Shown piece after piece: positions 21,942-37,380 of a stretch of DNA of 64,000 nucleotides. A program made the position numbers and the translations under genes. This DNA is from Riptortus pedestris (taxonomy: Eukaryota > Arthropoda > Insecta > Hemiptera > Alydidae), in contig CM032229.1 of assembly GCA_019009955.1 (NCBI GenBank), forward strand, positions 2,856,501-2,920,500, read 5' to 3'. Within the stretch, counting starts at the first letter, position 1. Every line of letters begins with the position of its first letter. A model generated the notes under the pieces. It saw only the letters and a list, made by a program, of their open reading frames with translations, made no database searches and was not told the origin of the DNA.

Positions 21942-22920
21942 ATTTAGCAGATTTCCCTTAAGAGAAATCAGCTATTGAGGTTAAACTCACGATGCGATTT
22001 TCGAAAAATTTCCTCAAATGTCCATCGATCCTACCTTGGAGATGGCGAAAATGAAGTCCGTTCAAAATTATATATATATATAGATAGGTAGATAGATATA
22101 GATATGTCTATCTATATATTTGTCTGTTACCGATCTAGTGGTCGTAATTTTTGTTTAATCGTTACCAAACTCGATATATAAGCGTTTTATGTATAAAGAA
22201 AGATAAAGTTCGTGGTCGGTTTAGAGGGTTTTTATGAAAATTCGAAATATCTCCTTTACTGTACGTCGTATCGAAAAATTGTATAACACAAATCGTATTG
22301 CACATTAAATGTTCTATAAATATTGTTATGTACATTTATTCTCTATCTTGAATATTAATCGAGATATTTGCATTTTCCAGTATTCCAGCAAAACCACAAT
22401 CCTACTCTTGTCACATAAACAATACTTCTATTATGTAATAAACCACATTATTCAACGCTTAAATACCAAATATTGTTTTCAACAGATCTTTATTATACGA
22501 GATACATGCAAATATATTATGGTGACCCCCCCCCCCCTCCGTCTTCAGTTCTAGGACAACAAAAATTTCATTGATTGAGATCAGAATTATTCTGATCCAA
22601 TATAAATTACAGTACTAGGTATAGTAAATAGTTTTCAATGAAATTAATATGTTATATTCAAATATATTTCAGTAATTGTTTTTCTTTCCGGTGAATATTT
22701 CTATCTAGCTGTCTAGCTATTTGCGGCTGGCAGACCTGATGGCTTACAATTCAGATGCTTTCCTTGGGAAGTTATGAAAGAAAGATTTCTCGTTATCATA
22801 TCTATTTATTTACTTAATATTCAGGGTGGTGTTGTGTTAGCAGTATGTAGATTTATATATTATAAAACTCCAAGTGGGAAATCTGCTTAGTTTAAGCAGC
22901 TCCTACGTGATGGGCTTTTT
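21942..22920 (+). mobile_element. HINE-like element, full-length long-class copy
   Basis: Starts ATTTAGCAGATTTCCCTTAA and carries the 5' block. The microsatellite at 22071-22115 is TA plus TAGA/GATA units. Then the body, long-class region (CCCCCCCCCTCCGTCTT, GGCAGACCTGATGGC) and the end GGGAAATCTGCTTAG, AAGCAGCTCCTACGTGATGG. The 3' hairpin carries mismatches. About 980 bp. Confidence 0.87.
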
Positions 22921-23029
22921 ATAATTCATGCTGGACAAGTGTAGCACAATTCCAGGCTAAAACAAAATTCAATCTAAATTATATTTTGAACCCTACACTT
23001 AACAAATTATACAAACAAATATCTTCTTT

Positions 23030-23360
23030 CTCCATGGTCTTGATAAGACTTTTGCTCTCACTTACCACATTTAGATCTTCCATGTTGGATTTTTGTTGAG
23101 TTTGTTTGTTTGTTTGGGTTTTGGGCATAAAACATCATGGTCATCAATGCCCAGCGCTCGCAAAACCGTATTAAAATTCCCCGACTATGGGAAGTCGCCG
23201 ACAAATGCACAAATTTTCTTTGAGTCCAAACTGTTCTAGCGATTCTACACCAGATCCACATTCCCATTGCTTCCAATCTATCGTATTCCATCTTGTGGAG
23301 AGTTCAACTTTCGTAGCCGTAAAGCAGCACACGAAATATTTTGCAAGCATGCTTTTGCTA
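23030..23360 (-). pseudogene. LINE (L2/CR1/RTE-like) C-terminal fragment, interrupted
   Basis: The minus frame reads KIFRVLLYGYES, a stop, then YDRLEAMGMWIW and RTVWTQRKF. This matches the common post-catalytic reverse-transcriptase motif in which a YG-E-W-T block precedes RLEAFEMW-W-RR and a WT-R motif. A further piece, SESKSLIKTMEKED (about 23030-23080), resembles the following linker. The two are separated by about 95 bp of unrelated sequence (about 23086-23180) containing TTTTGGGCATAAAACATC. Stop codon and insertion show a dead copy. Confidence 0.7.
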
Positions 23361-23851
23361 ACCATGTTTATATGACCCAGTGTTGTATGGGGGAGTACCA
23401 ACTCCTTTGGAAATTCCGGAATCCTTCAAGGGAATCAGTGACTGAGATGATCCCTGCAAGATGTTTTCCCATTCTGGGGTTAGTGGGACATGGTATAAAT
23501 AAATAAATGCCTAGTATTCCATTAGCAGCGGGCCTATGTGGATCGAAGCCATTGAGGGGTGGTAGAACTGCTAATTAGAATAGACGATCCGAGCAGAGCG
23601 ATGACCGGTAATTGGCCTATTGTTAGTGAGGCTTTACCATTGTTGGCCAAGTCCTACTCGTGTCAGGTTCACACCGCCCCCTTAATTAAACCTTAATTAT
23701 TATATGACTACTCTACCGCCCCTTCCTCGGATACATTTTCACACCAGCTGTTGCTACCGTATATGGCTGCCATTGGTTACACTATACCTCGCAGGATCTA
23801 ACATTCGTAAAGCAGGACTTACAATTTCAATACTGCCGCCACTTTTCTAAT
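23361..23851. other. Intergenic island
   Basis: GC-richer single-copy-looking sequence with GCAGCGGGCC, GCGATGACCGGTAATTGG and two TTAATTAAACC/TTAATTATT motifs. No coding frame recognised. Confidence 0.3.
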
Positions 23852-24098
23852 TTTAGCGGATATCCCTTAAGGGAAATGGAGGGGAGGGGGTGTTTGAGGT
23901 TGTACTCATCTCGCTATTTTCGAAGAATTTCCACAGATGCCCATCGATCCTACCTCGTAGATGTCGAAGATGAGCCCATGCAAAATTGTATATATAATAC
24001 ATTACTTTTAACGCTCTAGCGGTCGCAATTTTAGTTTGATCCTTACCAAACCCGATATTTAATTGTCTTATATAAAAAGAAAGATCTTGTTCGTACTT
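23852..24098 (+). mobile_element. HINE-like element, 3'-truncated
   Basis: TTTTAGCGGATATCCCTTAA, GGGAAATGG, GAGGTTGTACTCATC and CCCATCGATCCTACC form the 5' block. A minimal TA tract and the body start (CTCTAGCGGTCGCAATTTT, CAAACCCGATATTTAAT) follow. It ends near AAAGATCTTGTTCG. Confidence 0.82.
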
Positions 24099-25171
24099 CT
24101 TACATCTCTGAAAAAAACATCTTACTAACCAGATTCTAAAACCTCTATAACTCCCTCTAATTGCAAAATTATATATTTTATTTATACTATAAGAAGTTTA
24201 AATCAATTGATTTATTCAACATAACCTGGATTTCGTGTTTTAGTCAATTTTAAAAATACTAACCCGTAAAAACTATTAATTTTGTTTCTAATTATTATAG
24301 TTTACAACTTAAGGGTAAATTGAAAAAAAAAAATTACTTTGGGAATATCTTCGGCCAAAAATCGCTTTTTAAAAATGTTTTGTTTGTCAACTAAAAAATG
24401 TCTCAAAATTTAAGTTCACCAAAACATCATATAGAAAAAAAAGTAATATTTAACCAAATGTATTTTTTCTATAGTCTCCTGACTCTTCTGAACAATTTTA
24501 TGAAAAAAATACTGTTGTATGGTAAATATTATAGAAGTTATGGATTTTTCAATAAAATAATGTCACTGAAAGCCATAGCCTCGGACACGCCACAATTACC
24601 CTATTTTGCTAAATGTCAAAAATTTACAACAGATATTTCTTTTTAAATGGGTATTGGTTCTAGAGATGATCAAATAAAGAAAAAAAATGTTCAGCCAAAT
24701 CAGAAGTCATGGGTGTATTGTATTTTTTTATTGGGTGATTTAAAATTAAATGAGCCTATCATTGTGAGACGTATTATTTTGAATACATTGAAATAATAAA
24801 TTAGTTCAATACATTAAATAAATTGAAATTATTGAGCTTATAGAGTATTGCCTGGTTATTAGAGAAGAAGGTTGAGGTAGTGAGGTGTAATGGGAGGTTG
24901 TAGAGCAGGCCTTCTATATGGTAAACCATCCCCTAAATATTTATGAGCAGCTGATTATTGCCAGCTGACATATTGCCCAACTTCAGCCCTGCCTGTCTCT
25001 CTCCTCCCTTATCTGATAACAGCAGTGCCCACTTGTTGATTAGGACTCCATACAACTTGCAACTCTAATCAGACAAAAAATTAGAGGCAAAACAAATTTT
25101 AAACCATTCAATGACTGCAGTTATTGGACTCACATTCTGAAAGTTCTTAATTCTAAAAGACTTTTTTAAAG
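24099..25171. other. AT-rich DNA with an island at 24840-25070
   Basis: About 24100-24840 is very AT-rich, with an 82-residue frame that resembles nothing. The island has AGCAGCTGATTATTGCCAG (about 24946) and CTTATCTGATAACAGC, an inverted GATA-type pair. Confidence 0.35.
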
Positions 25172-25212
25172 GAGATTACTATTAAAGAAATCAGCTGTTG
25201 AAGTTGTATTCG
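25172..25212 (+). mobile_element. HINE-like 5' end feeding into a (GA)n tract
   Basis: TTAAAGAAATCAGCTGTTGA followed by AGTTGTATTCGTGA matches TTAAGGGAAATCAGCTATTG and AGGTTGTACTCATGA of the family. The element stops where the GA array begins. Confidence 0.55.
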
Positions 25213-27895
<2,683 letters not shown>

Positions 27896-28165
27896 AAGAA
27901 AGAGGAATTTCATAAACGGAAATGGGACCTAGGAGAGGGGGAAAATTCAAATTTCAAAATATCTCTGTTATTATAGATCGGATGAAAAAATGTCACATAA
28001 GCAATCTTATAGAAAATTTAATTTCATACAATTAATGTGGTATACATTTTTTTAAAACTGTTATATTAAATAACATATTTGTATTTTTCGTTGTCATACT
28101 TCATTAAACACCTACTCATGCTTATTTCACGTTAGTAATAACCATATTATCTGAAGCGGCTAACT
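27896..28165 (+). mobile_element. HINE-like body fragment
   Basis: CATAAACGGAAATGGGACC, GGAGAGGGGG, AATATCTCTGTTATTATAGA and TCGGATG, then GCAATCTTAT and a long-class piece (TTAAACACCTACTCATG). Both ends are missing. Confidence 0.65.
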
Positions 28166-28840
28166 TTTCAAAGTATCTTGCAACCGGGGTGGATAATACA
28201 AGTCAGCTAGATTCTTTGTAAATTGGAGGAGAGATTGTAGGAATGGTTGTATGGAGAGCGAAGGTCGCTGACCATCCTTGAGCAGACTATTTGCCAACTC
28301 CTGAAATGATATAGTAATGATAAGAGCGATGCTTATCACTAGAAGGCAGTTAGCGCGGGAAATCTGGACCAGCTGTTCATCAGCTGTATTGTCCTCCTGT
28401 CAGTAGGTATCATCGATTGTAAGGGGGTTGTCCCCGTATCGAGACTAGCATTAGAGTAAATATCCCTTTCATTCATGATTTAAGGCTGAGGAATTACTGA
28501 ATGGGGTCAGGGTTCCAACTACTTCACCTCCTCTCAGAGTCACACAGAGATTTATGCACCACTGCCACTTAATAAATGGAAATTTATCTTCCTGTTCAGT
28601 TAGCTTAAGGTTCCCAGCTGGAATTATTAGTAGAAATAGTCTGCTAAAAACTAGCTGCAGCCTGTCTATCGGTTCTATTAATCAGAGAGGTGTTAATTCT
28701 ATCTAAGCTCTTTAACCTATTTACATAGAACAGTAATTTACTCTTGGAATGGTGAACAGTCACTGGGGACTGTATTTACACTGGGAAATGGAGACATTTC
28801 ACTGTAGGCAGTGACATCTTTTAATTGAAGAAATACTATA
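28166..28840. other. Single-copy-looking island
   Basis: GC-richer sequence with GCGCGGGAAATC, ACCAGCTGTTCATCAGCTGT and GTAAGGGGGTTG. It is one of the longer non-repetitive islands. No coding frame recognised. Confidence 0.35.
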
Positions 28841-29503
28841 TAAGGATCAATAAGAAGGCCAAGTCCTCTACTGTTTTTTAATATAATGCAGAGTGCACTT
28901 TCGGAGTCAACGCTCCATCCTCAGTGCCTGCTGACAAACACAACCTCGAGTTAATTTAACATTCACAGCATGGCCAAAAGCAAAATAAACAACAGTCATA
29001 AAAACAAACACAAAATAAAGAGTAAAAACAATGGAAAATCTTAAAACTAGTCAACTAATAAAAATATAAAATCTAATGACTAGTCAACTACTAAAAATTA
29101 AAGCCAAAACAATCCAAAATCTAATAACAAGTCAACTAATAAAAGTTAAAGAACAAACAACGTTAAGCATATGCCAAAACTATAAATAAAATTAAAAAAA
29201 CTTTTTATTGTTTTAGCTTTTAGATTTTTTATTGTTTTGGCTTTAATTTTTAGTAGTTGACTAGTCATTAGATTTTATATTTTTATTAGTTGACTAGTTT
29301 TAAGATTTTCCATTGTTTTTACTCTTTATTTTGTGTTTGTTTTTATGACTGTTGTTTATTTTGCCTTTGGCCATGCTGTGAATGTTAAATTAACTCGAGG
29401 TTGTGTTTGTCAGCAGGCACTGAGGATGGAGCGTTGACTCCGAAAGTGCACTCTGCATTATAATAAAAAACAGTAGAGGACTTGGCCTTCTTATTGATCC
29501 TTA
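28841..29503. repeat. 663-bp near-perfect palindrome
   Basis: Arms 28841-29125 and 29220-29503 are almost exact reverse complements, with a spacer of about 95 bp. The outer ends read TAAGGATCAATAAGAAGGCC and its complement. Each arm contains CTTTCGGAGTCAACGCTCC, CCTCGAGTTAATTTAAC and two to three loose repeats of a CTAGTCAACTAATAAAA motif. Read outward on the right arm, a short frame ends TEDGALTPKVHSAL then a stop. High arm identity implies recent origin or gene conversion. A diverged single-sided fragment is at 15033-15112. Confidence 0.92.
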
Positions 29504-30194
29504 TCAATTGGTTTCTCTACCATCCAGCATATTCCAGAGATATACTATATAATGTAAATATACTATCAACTTTGACATATTGCTGTTTCATCTAAAAATG
29601 CAACGGATTATTATTATTATTGTGAACTGTGGTCAATTTCACCATTTATTGTCCCGATGAAATTTACAAAGTGAACAATAAGTAAAGCCCTCGTTCGTCC
29701 AAAAGAGGCAGTGCCCATTCGAGTCATAGCTATAAGAAGTAAATTATACATAACTTACATAATTGGTTAAGGAAATAGCTCCACCAATCCCCTCCCCCAA
29801 ACTACAGCTACACCGATAATCTTTAACCAGGTTAAAGTACATAGTTAATGAATAATAAATGCATAATTAAATGTTAGTACGTTATTATTACTATTATTAA
29901 TAACTGGCTTCTCATGGCCGGAACTTCAAATGAATCTATATCGTGATAAACGTAAATAATGTAGCTGATGTTCTTACAATAAGAAATGCCAAGGATTCAA
30001 AGAGCTGATTTGTCTTGAATATCCAGGAGATTTATCTGTCTTGTGCTGAAGTAAACGCCCGCAATTAAGCATTCAAGCAAAATTTTAGTTTAATTTATAT
30101 TTTGATTTGTGATCATAAAGCTCAACCATTTTATTCATCTATTTTCTGTGAACGTGTGGTATAAAACCTGTGCTTCAGTTTTATTCTGAACTAA
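29504..30194. other. AT-rich intergenic DNA
   Basis: No gene or repeat recognised. Short ATT-rich runs at about 29610 and 29885. Confidence 0.4.
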
Positions 30195-30350
30195 TAAATA
30201 ATTATTTATTATGAATTATTATTATTTATTAACGCCCACTTTTTACAACTAAGGCGAATTGAGTCGGGTTATCTACAGGTTACCATCCTTTTCTAGCCAG
30301 GGTGGGACTAAGGATATTATTTAATGAGTTCCTCACTGAATAAATTCCTT
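30195..30350 (-). mobile_element. tRNA-derived SINE, tail half
   Basis: An ATTATT-rich tail followed by AACGCCCACTTTTTACAACT, GGGTTATCTACAGGTTACCA and TTCTAGCCAGGGTGGGA is the reverse complement of the SINE tail at 42990-43112. The tRNA-like head is missing. Confidence 0.75.
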
Positions 30351-31461
30351 ACCAATTGTATTATGAATTTATTGTTTTTATAATAAACAAATTGGATTTG
30401 CAATATTTAAACTCCTTGAAATTCAAAATAAATCGGTAAACTCAGATTGAATAATTGTGAGAGAGTGGACACTTCACTAGCGAATTGAACTAAGTTCTTC
30501 GGACTCTCTACACATTGAAAAGAGGAAATGTTGTAGCGGCCTCTACGGGTTAGAAGAATTTCGGCTTATTTGATTGAGGCTTTCTTTGATGTTTGGTAGT
30601 CTGTTCGCTATATTCATCGGCATAAAATAAAACTATTAATAATTATGCATCCCATACAATGGAAGTTACAAAAATAAACACTTTACTTTTCCCTTACATT
30701 CATAACTCAATCAGTTAATATAACCCAACCGAATATTTCCCGTAGATTTACAATTAACATAATGATAAATATTACAAAAAATAACAGGAGTAAGCCATTA
30801 CCAAAACGTTTTAGTTTATCCGGAACAGCCTGGTTTACGTATTTATTTGAATTATAGGGAGTAATGACTAATACTTTTGGGTTAACAAACTTTCCAAAAG
30901 AGTAATAAGATATAAAATAAAGAAAACAATAATACCCTGAAAAGTGTGTAAGTGATTTTATGGAAAGGTGAAGAAGGGGATGTGAGGGAGCTGTCTTATG
31001 AATAGGATTGTCCTGTTGCTGTTGATATATTATTGAATAGAGTCTAGCTACACTAAGCTGTTCCTTATCAGTATAATTGTTATCAGAATTTCATGAGGCT
31101 AGCTTATAACCTACTTGAGGAGTTAGCGCTCTCACGATCAGTAATGAAAATCTTCGTGCTTAGGGAGGCCATAGCATTAACATATTGGCTGATGGTGGTG
31201 GGGAGCCCGATGGAATCCTACGATAATACTCCCTTATCAGCTGGTAGTAGCTGCGATAGGAACAGCGGCGCGGCCGATAGCCATCTCCCGAAGAGGAGAC
31301 GAAGAATCCCGAAACATTTTTACCATTGTTGAATGGGATATTGAGTATGTCTCTGGCAGATATAAGCTGCTTTGCATGAGACAATGGGCCCCACCGTGTA
31401 TGTCTCTATTCGACCACTTGCATTTATCCCCACCACTACCTCTCCACCTGCATTCCACTTA
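30351..31461. other. AT-rich DNA then an island at 30960-31450
   Basis: The island has CGATAATACTCCCTTATCAG running into CTGGTAGTAGCTGCGATAGG, GCGGCGCGGCCGATAGCC and GAAGAGGAGACGAAG. It is among the most GC-rich parts of the window. Frames on both strands are open but match nothing known to me. Confidence 0.35.
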
Positions 31462-31920
31462 TTTTAGCAGATTTCCCTTAAAAGGAATAAACTGTTAAGG
31501 TTGGAATCAAGTCCTCATTTTTTATATTCATCTTACTATTTGTATTCTAATAGCAGAGTTATATTCACGTTGTACTAATGGCGGGAGTTTCGAAAAACTC
31601 TTAAAATGTCCATCGATCCTATTTAGTAGGGGAGGAATATGAGGTCCGTTTAAAATTATATTATATTTGTGCCGACGGACACAATTTCTGCTTGATCGTT
31701 AACAAACTTCATGTATAACCGTTTCATGTAAATCTAAAGTCATGTTCGTTAAGAGCTGAAATCGGGCCGCAGAGGGAGAGATATCAAAAATTCCAAATAT
31801 ATCCGTTAATATGAGTAGGGTAGCAAAATCACATCTATCTATATATTTTTTCTCTATTTTGAATATTAACAGATGATTTTGCATTTTAAATTTTAAGCTT
31901 TCCTCCAAATCTTAAGATTG
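31462..31920 (+). mobile_element. HINE-like element, 3'-truncated and rearranged
   Basis: TTTTAGCAGATTTCCCTTAA at the start, then an insertion of about 60 bp, then a second approximation of the 5' block (AGCAGAGTTATATTCACG, TGTCCATCGATCCTATT). The body follows (GACACAATTTCTGCTTGATC, GCTGAAATCGGGCC). The 3' end is absent. Confidence 0.75.
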
Positions 31921-31994
31921 GCTCTTTAACTATAGTTAAGACACTTGATTTTTATTTTTATATAAATATTGAGTTTGGCTTCGAGCAAATAAAT

Positions 31995-32100
31995 GTGACG
32001 ACTGTTAGAGCGAATCTCATTTTTGTCATCCCCTGTGGAGGATCGATGGACATTTGAAAAGATTTTCAAAAGACGGCCTCAAAAGCAAAACCTGTTATTC
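31995..32100 (-). mobile_element. HINE-like 5'-block fragment, minus strand
   Basis: GTTAGAGCGAATCTC, then TTTTGTCATCCCC, GGATCGATGGACATTTGA and GATTTTCAAAAGA match the reversed 5' block. Confidence 0.65.
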
Positions 32101-33917
32101 AAAAATATTTAAAAAAAACGGACTTTGAATATTACCAGTCACATCTGTTTTATGCATGCTTCGCAACCGCTTTTCAATCTGGTTTTTGTAACTTTATCGA
32201 TGTTATTTAGAGAAATTCTTTCTGGAAAATCATCTTGGTTATGTTTATGAGATTAGCCTTAATATTTCTGTCATTATAATTAATTGAAAATAAAATATTC
32301 AAGCTCATATGAATGAGCAATATGAACTCCTTAAAGCAAAAATGGAGCAACTCTCGTTAAATATCCGTACTTCATTAGAATGTTTTTACGAAAAATCAAC
32401 TGTATATTTCTTTACGTTTTCTAATATTTTGTTTTTAAACATCTTAAGTGTTATGTGTTAAACCTAGGAAGAAGATATTATTGATATTAAATACCTCCAA
32501 GCAAGTAAAAAGTGCTATGTTGAAAAGTTAAATGCAGGCAATTAATATTACTTCTACTCAAACCGTTTGGACAGTGAACAGAAGGATTTTTTTCTGAAGA
32601 ATATCCTATAGCTAACTTTAAAAAACAAACAAAAATAAACAAGAAATTGGTGTGGACGCCACTTGTGCCTTTATGCACATAGGTATTATTGTATATTTTT
32701 AATTGATCCGTCCACGTAATTGTACAATAGTTTGTATTCATGGTTTGTATTGATAGTTTGTATTGCTGGTCTGTATTGATAGTTATTATTGATGTATTGT
32801 TGCAGTGTTCAAGAGGCACGAGAGCCATCACTCGTTGCACCATATACCTACTCCCAACATCGGATTCTCAAAGGTACGCCTCTCTTTTTTATATAAACAA
32901 CTAAATCTATATTTAATTACTACCTTTTTATAATTAGCTCTCCTATAATTATAGCCTACCAGATATTTATATAAATTAATCAATTTCTTCACCAGGCCAA
33001 CTATAATATCAAAAAATAATAACAATGGTCGTATAACTCCTGCAACGTTTTCTAATGTTATAGTCATTTTTTAGATGCGATTTTTGAAAAAAAAAAATAA
33101 ATAAATAAAAAAAAAAAGGTCTTTATTATATGGGCGAATGTTACTTGTGAACAACTACCAGTAAACCAGTTTCATTTTCGAGTTGCAGCATAGTGAAGAC
33201 GTCAAGGAACTGCACAAGATAAATAGTTGACTATTAAGCATCTAATAAGTACTTGAGCCCCTTACACTCTGGCCATTTATCCGTTGTTGTATAATGACTG
33301 TTTGGATAATTGTAAACTAAGTTTGACGCACAAAAGGAATACATTACGAATGCCCTATCGTTAAAAAAACAAGCATAGGTCATCGATGGACATTTTCCTA
33401 TGAAATTTTGTGTTCATTATTTTGGGAGAAATGATTGAGTATACCGCAAAAGTCTTTCTTGCTTCAGTTCAACAACTTCAGATAACATGTACATATTTAT
33501 TGAATACCTTTTTTTAAAAAAAAATTTTATATATATTTATTTTCTAGTGATAAGAACATTCGGCAACAGAAAATGTCCCAGGAAAACCTGAATTTCTCAA
33601 GGAGACCTACTCAGTAAAGGAAAAATCTTTCTTAACGTTGACTCATCACCATGATGAAAGTGCTTCTAAAAATATAAGAAAATTTAATTTTACTTCCGTT
33701 TTGGTTAACAAAATTGCAATCTCAGTATATTGAGACAGTCTGAAGTAACAGGATAACTTACAACTGTTATAAAAGTAACTCTTTGGTTGCAATGAAATCT
33801 GAAAGAATTTACTACTTGAATCCAACCATTGTGAGAATGGATATACAATGTAATTTCTAAATTAATTGAACTCGCAATATGGATACAAATGTTGGATGTA
33901 TACAGTACCAAAATTAG
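32101..33917. other. AT-rich intergenic DNA
   Basis: No gene recognised. A local TGTATTGATAGTT-type tandem at 32735-32800 and A-rich runs at about 33088-33118. A 118-residue minus frame (32487-32843) has no recognisable family. Confidence 0.4.
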
Positions 33918-34312
33918 AAAAAGTCCGTCACACAGGGGCTGCGTAAACAAAGCATATTTCTCACTTGCTGGTAAGGCAAGTGATGTCATCGCCTACATGA
34001 CTGAAAACAAGAAAGTACGAAATACTCGCTTAATATTTAAGTTAGGAAAAATTGCATAGACGAATAATTTGAGATCATCAATAATATAACAGCATTGGTT
34101 TTATAAAATTTTAAGATTCTCATAATTATAGATATATTTTGAATTTTTGAACGAAAATTGCTAGCGCTAGAGCGTTAACAGACAAGTAATGCATACAGTT
34201 TTGAAAGGACGTCATTTTTGTAATCTCCTGGATAGAATCGATGGATATTTGAGGAAATTTTTCGCAAATAGTGTAATGAGTAGATCCTCAATAGCTGATT
34301 TCCTTTAATTGA
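33918..34312 (-). mobile_element. HINE-like element, minus strand, compact full-span copy
   Basis: Starts with reversed 3' end AAAAAGTCCGTCACACAGGG and CTGCGTAAAC (hairpin with one change). It passes through a diverged body and GCTAGCGCTAGAGCG, then the reversed 5' block, ending at AATAGCTGATTTCCTTTAAT. About 395 bp, so internally deleted; no microsatellite. Confidence 0.78.
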
Positions 34313-36371
34313 TACCAGCTATAAAAAGGAAGTTATCTTGAGAAATAATATTTATGAATGTTCGTAAATCAAAGCCTATTAGTGGAATGAGTTTTGTAAT
34401 CATTAATTGGACGATTTTTAAATTAAAAAAATATTGTAGACTGGGAAGGAGGTAGACTGGGAGCTAATAAAGTCTAGAAATGTCCTATTTCTCGCAGAAA
34501 TATTCTGCCTTTCTTGTTAACAAGACAAGATATATATAGTTGTAGAAGGAAATAAATTGTCAGGGGGGATAAAGAGATTCTAAAAATCTATTTAGAAGTC
34601 CAATTAAGGGCTGGTAGTTGGATGTGGTGTCCATGGTTTATGGAACTGGTGAGCATTTGCTTCGGGAATGAGCCGTTCATTCCAGCGAGGTTCCTTGCAC
34701 AATCTCATCCCTTTGATGCATTAGATCCTCCTTGGAATCCCCTATAAGGCAAACGTCATCTCCTTCTCTCTCCCTCCTTCCTAGTTATGTCAGCCCAGCA
34801 TTGTTGCAAATATCCAGTCTAATCTTCCAACATTCTATCCTTTATTCAATGCAATTCAGGATTAGCAGGCACAAAGCCACCAAATTAACTCATTCAACGT
34901 CCTGCTAGTTATTGTTCAGATTTCCATGGTTAGAACTTGTTTAGACTTTTATAGGCACCTTGGATCATTAAATATTCTCGATTGTCTCAGGGCAATATGA
35001 TGATAATCAAGATTATGCCAATTTGTTGTGGGGTAAGCCACACAACTTAGAAACTTCAATTTTTCTTCAAAATTCGTTCAGAAAGTTTCTAACAGATTTT
35101 GTTCACTACATACAACAACCAAACAACTGCTATAAACCATGATTTTCTTACAAATTTCCGACATAGATGAGTTAATCATCAACAAAGCATTGCTATTTTT
35201 ATCAGTTCTGTAGTAAGTGGTTTATCTTCATAAAAAAATATATTGCAATAATTCCAATAATATAGCATTGGCCATTGGAAATTACCCCAAAAAGATAGAT
35301 AAATTCTTTAGTTTATTATTAATTCTTTAAAGTTTTTGTATCCTCGTTTGTGTTGTTATAATTAAAATTGTGATACTGGTGAGGTTATAATTAAAATACA
35401 AATTTACAAAAGTTACAATATTGACAATTTACATAAACACAGTTTACTCTCAAAATGCAGGTACTTAACCAAAACGAGTTATAGATATTACAGGGCACTG
35501 ATAAGTAGTTTTTCGTCCTAAAATCTTATGAAACCAAGAAACATCTTCATAAAAATACATTGCTTTCTTGGATTTGTTAATTTTTACCTACAAGTTGCAT
35601 GCCTTCTTTTAGGGACATTTTCATGACCTTAAATATTTCTGCGAATCCGTCCTGCTTGGCGGATTGTCAAATCTTATTAATTGAGAAGAAAGCAATTTGT
35701 TTTGATCAAGATAGTCCCTTTGCTACTCAACTGATAAAAAAAAAATCGTCTAGGTCATTACTATGACTAGAAATCTAAGCACGTCAAGATGATAATATAA
35801 AAGCCACATTTAAACAACGTTCCAAGTCTGGTGCTGCAACTCTGGCAGATATTCAACATCTGCAGCTGTTAATCTCAGGAAGTTTCAATTAATTCAAACT
35901 TGTTTTTTTTTTTGTTGTTTGCGAAATTCAAAAAGACTAAAATTAGATTTCATTGGTTTTCTGTTCTAAAAAAAAAAAAGTATAGCAATCGTTCAATTTC
36001 GTAAAATGTAGAAATTCTTGCAAAATGGCAGTGACTCAAGCCCTTCTAACCAATTAAATAATTAAGATACGTAACTTTATGAGAAAAAAGTTGTACATTT
36101 TTCCCACTGACAAGATGTTGTAATGTATGAATTAGGTATTTCTCAACTTTTTTTTCGGTTTAATTATCATTTAATATTACACAGAAAATGAATTATTTAT
36201 AAGAAGTATATTTCCTATTATATCAATAATCGCACATGAATGAGGTTCTAGATCCGCAAGGGAAATCCCAATGATATCTCATCAGTATTGCATCACTGCC
36301 TCATCATTTCCCTCTGAGAGTTTGCTTTAAACCAAATTTATCAAGGCCATAACAGAGGAAAACAATACACG
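34313..36371. other. AT-rich DNA with an island at 34600-34960
   Basis: The island has GGTGTCCATGGTTTATGG and GAATGAGCCGTTCATTCC (an inverted GAATGAnnnnnnTCATTC), and is single-copy in the window. The rest has poly-A/T runs and no recognised gene. Confidence 0.35.
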
Positions 36372-36744
36372 AAAAAAAATAAACACCCAAAATGAATAAT
36401 TTAATGAAAACCAGCACATTTACTAATACAAGTCTTTATTTTATTTCTTCACGTAGGTCAATCAAGAAATACATATGTAAGGTATTAGAAAATATACAAA
36501 CCATGGACTAAAATGATATTGTGTTTCAAATGCTGACTCTCGGAAGGTTCAAATGTTTACCGATTACATGAAGATGCATATAGAAGATATATATGATGGG
36601 CCATGGCACTTATACGAGTATAATCAAGTATTAGCGGTTTACCCTTAATCAGCTATTGAGGTTGTACTCATGACGCGATTTTCGAAAACTTTCTCAAATA
36701 TCCATCGATCATAACCAGATAACGGAATGAGGTCTGTTCAAAAG

Positions 36745-36807
<63 letters not shown>

Positions 36808-37341
36808 GTTGTCCGTTCACAATTTTTGTTTGATCTTTACCAAACGTGAAATATAAATTTCTCCTGTAAAAGTAAATATCAAGTTCGTTAACGGCTAAAA
36901 TCGGACTTGGGGCGGAGGGAGTTCAAACTAGGAGACAATTTAAAATACCTCCTTACCTAAGGGTCGAATCGAAAAATTGTTCCTATATATAGTAATAAAA
37001 TTAAATTGTTCCTTAAATTTGTTGTCCTATCTTGAATATTAATAGAGGTGTTTAAATGTTTATATTCTAAAGTTCAAAAAACTCTATTAATATTCAAGAT
37101 AGGACAAAAAATTTGAGGAACAATTTAATTTTATTACTATATATAGGAACAATTTTTCGATTCGACCCTTATGTAAGGAGGTAATTATTTTCGATTTTCT
37201 CCTAGTTTGAACTTCCTGCGCACCAAGTCCGATTTTAGCCGTTAACGAACTTGATATTTGCTTTTGCAGGAGAAATTTATATTTCAAGTTTGGTAAAGAT
37301 CAAACAAAAATTGTGAACGGACAAAGAAAACACACACACAC

Positions 37342-37380
<39 letters not shown>

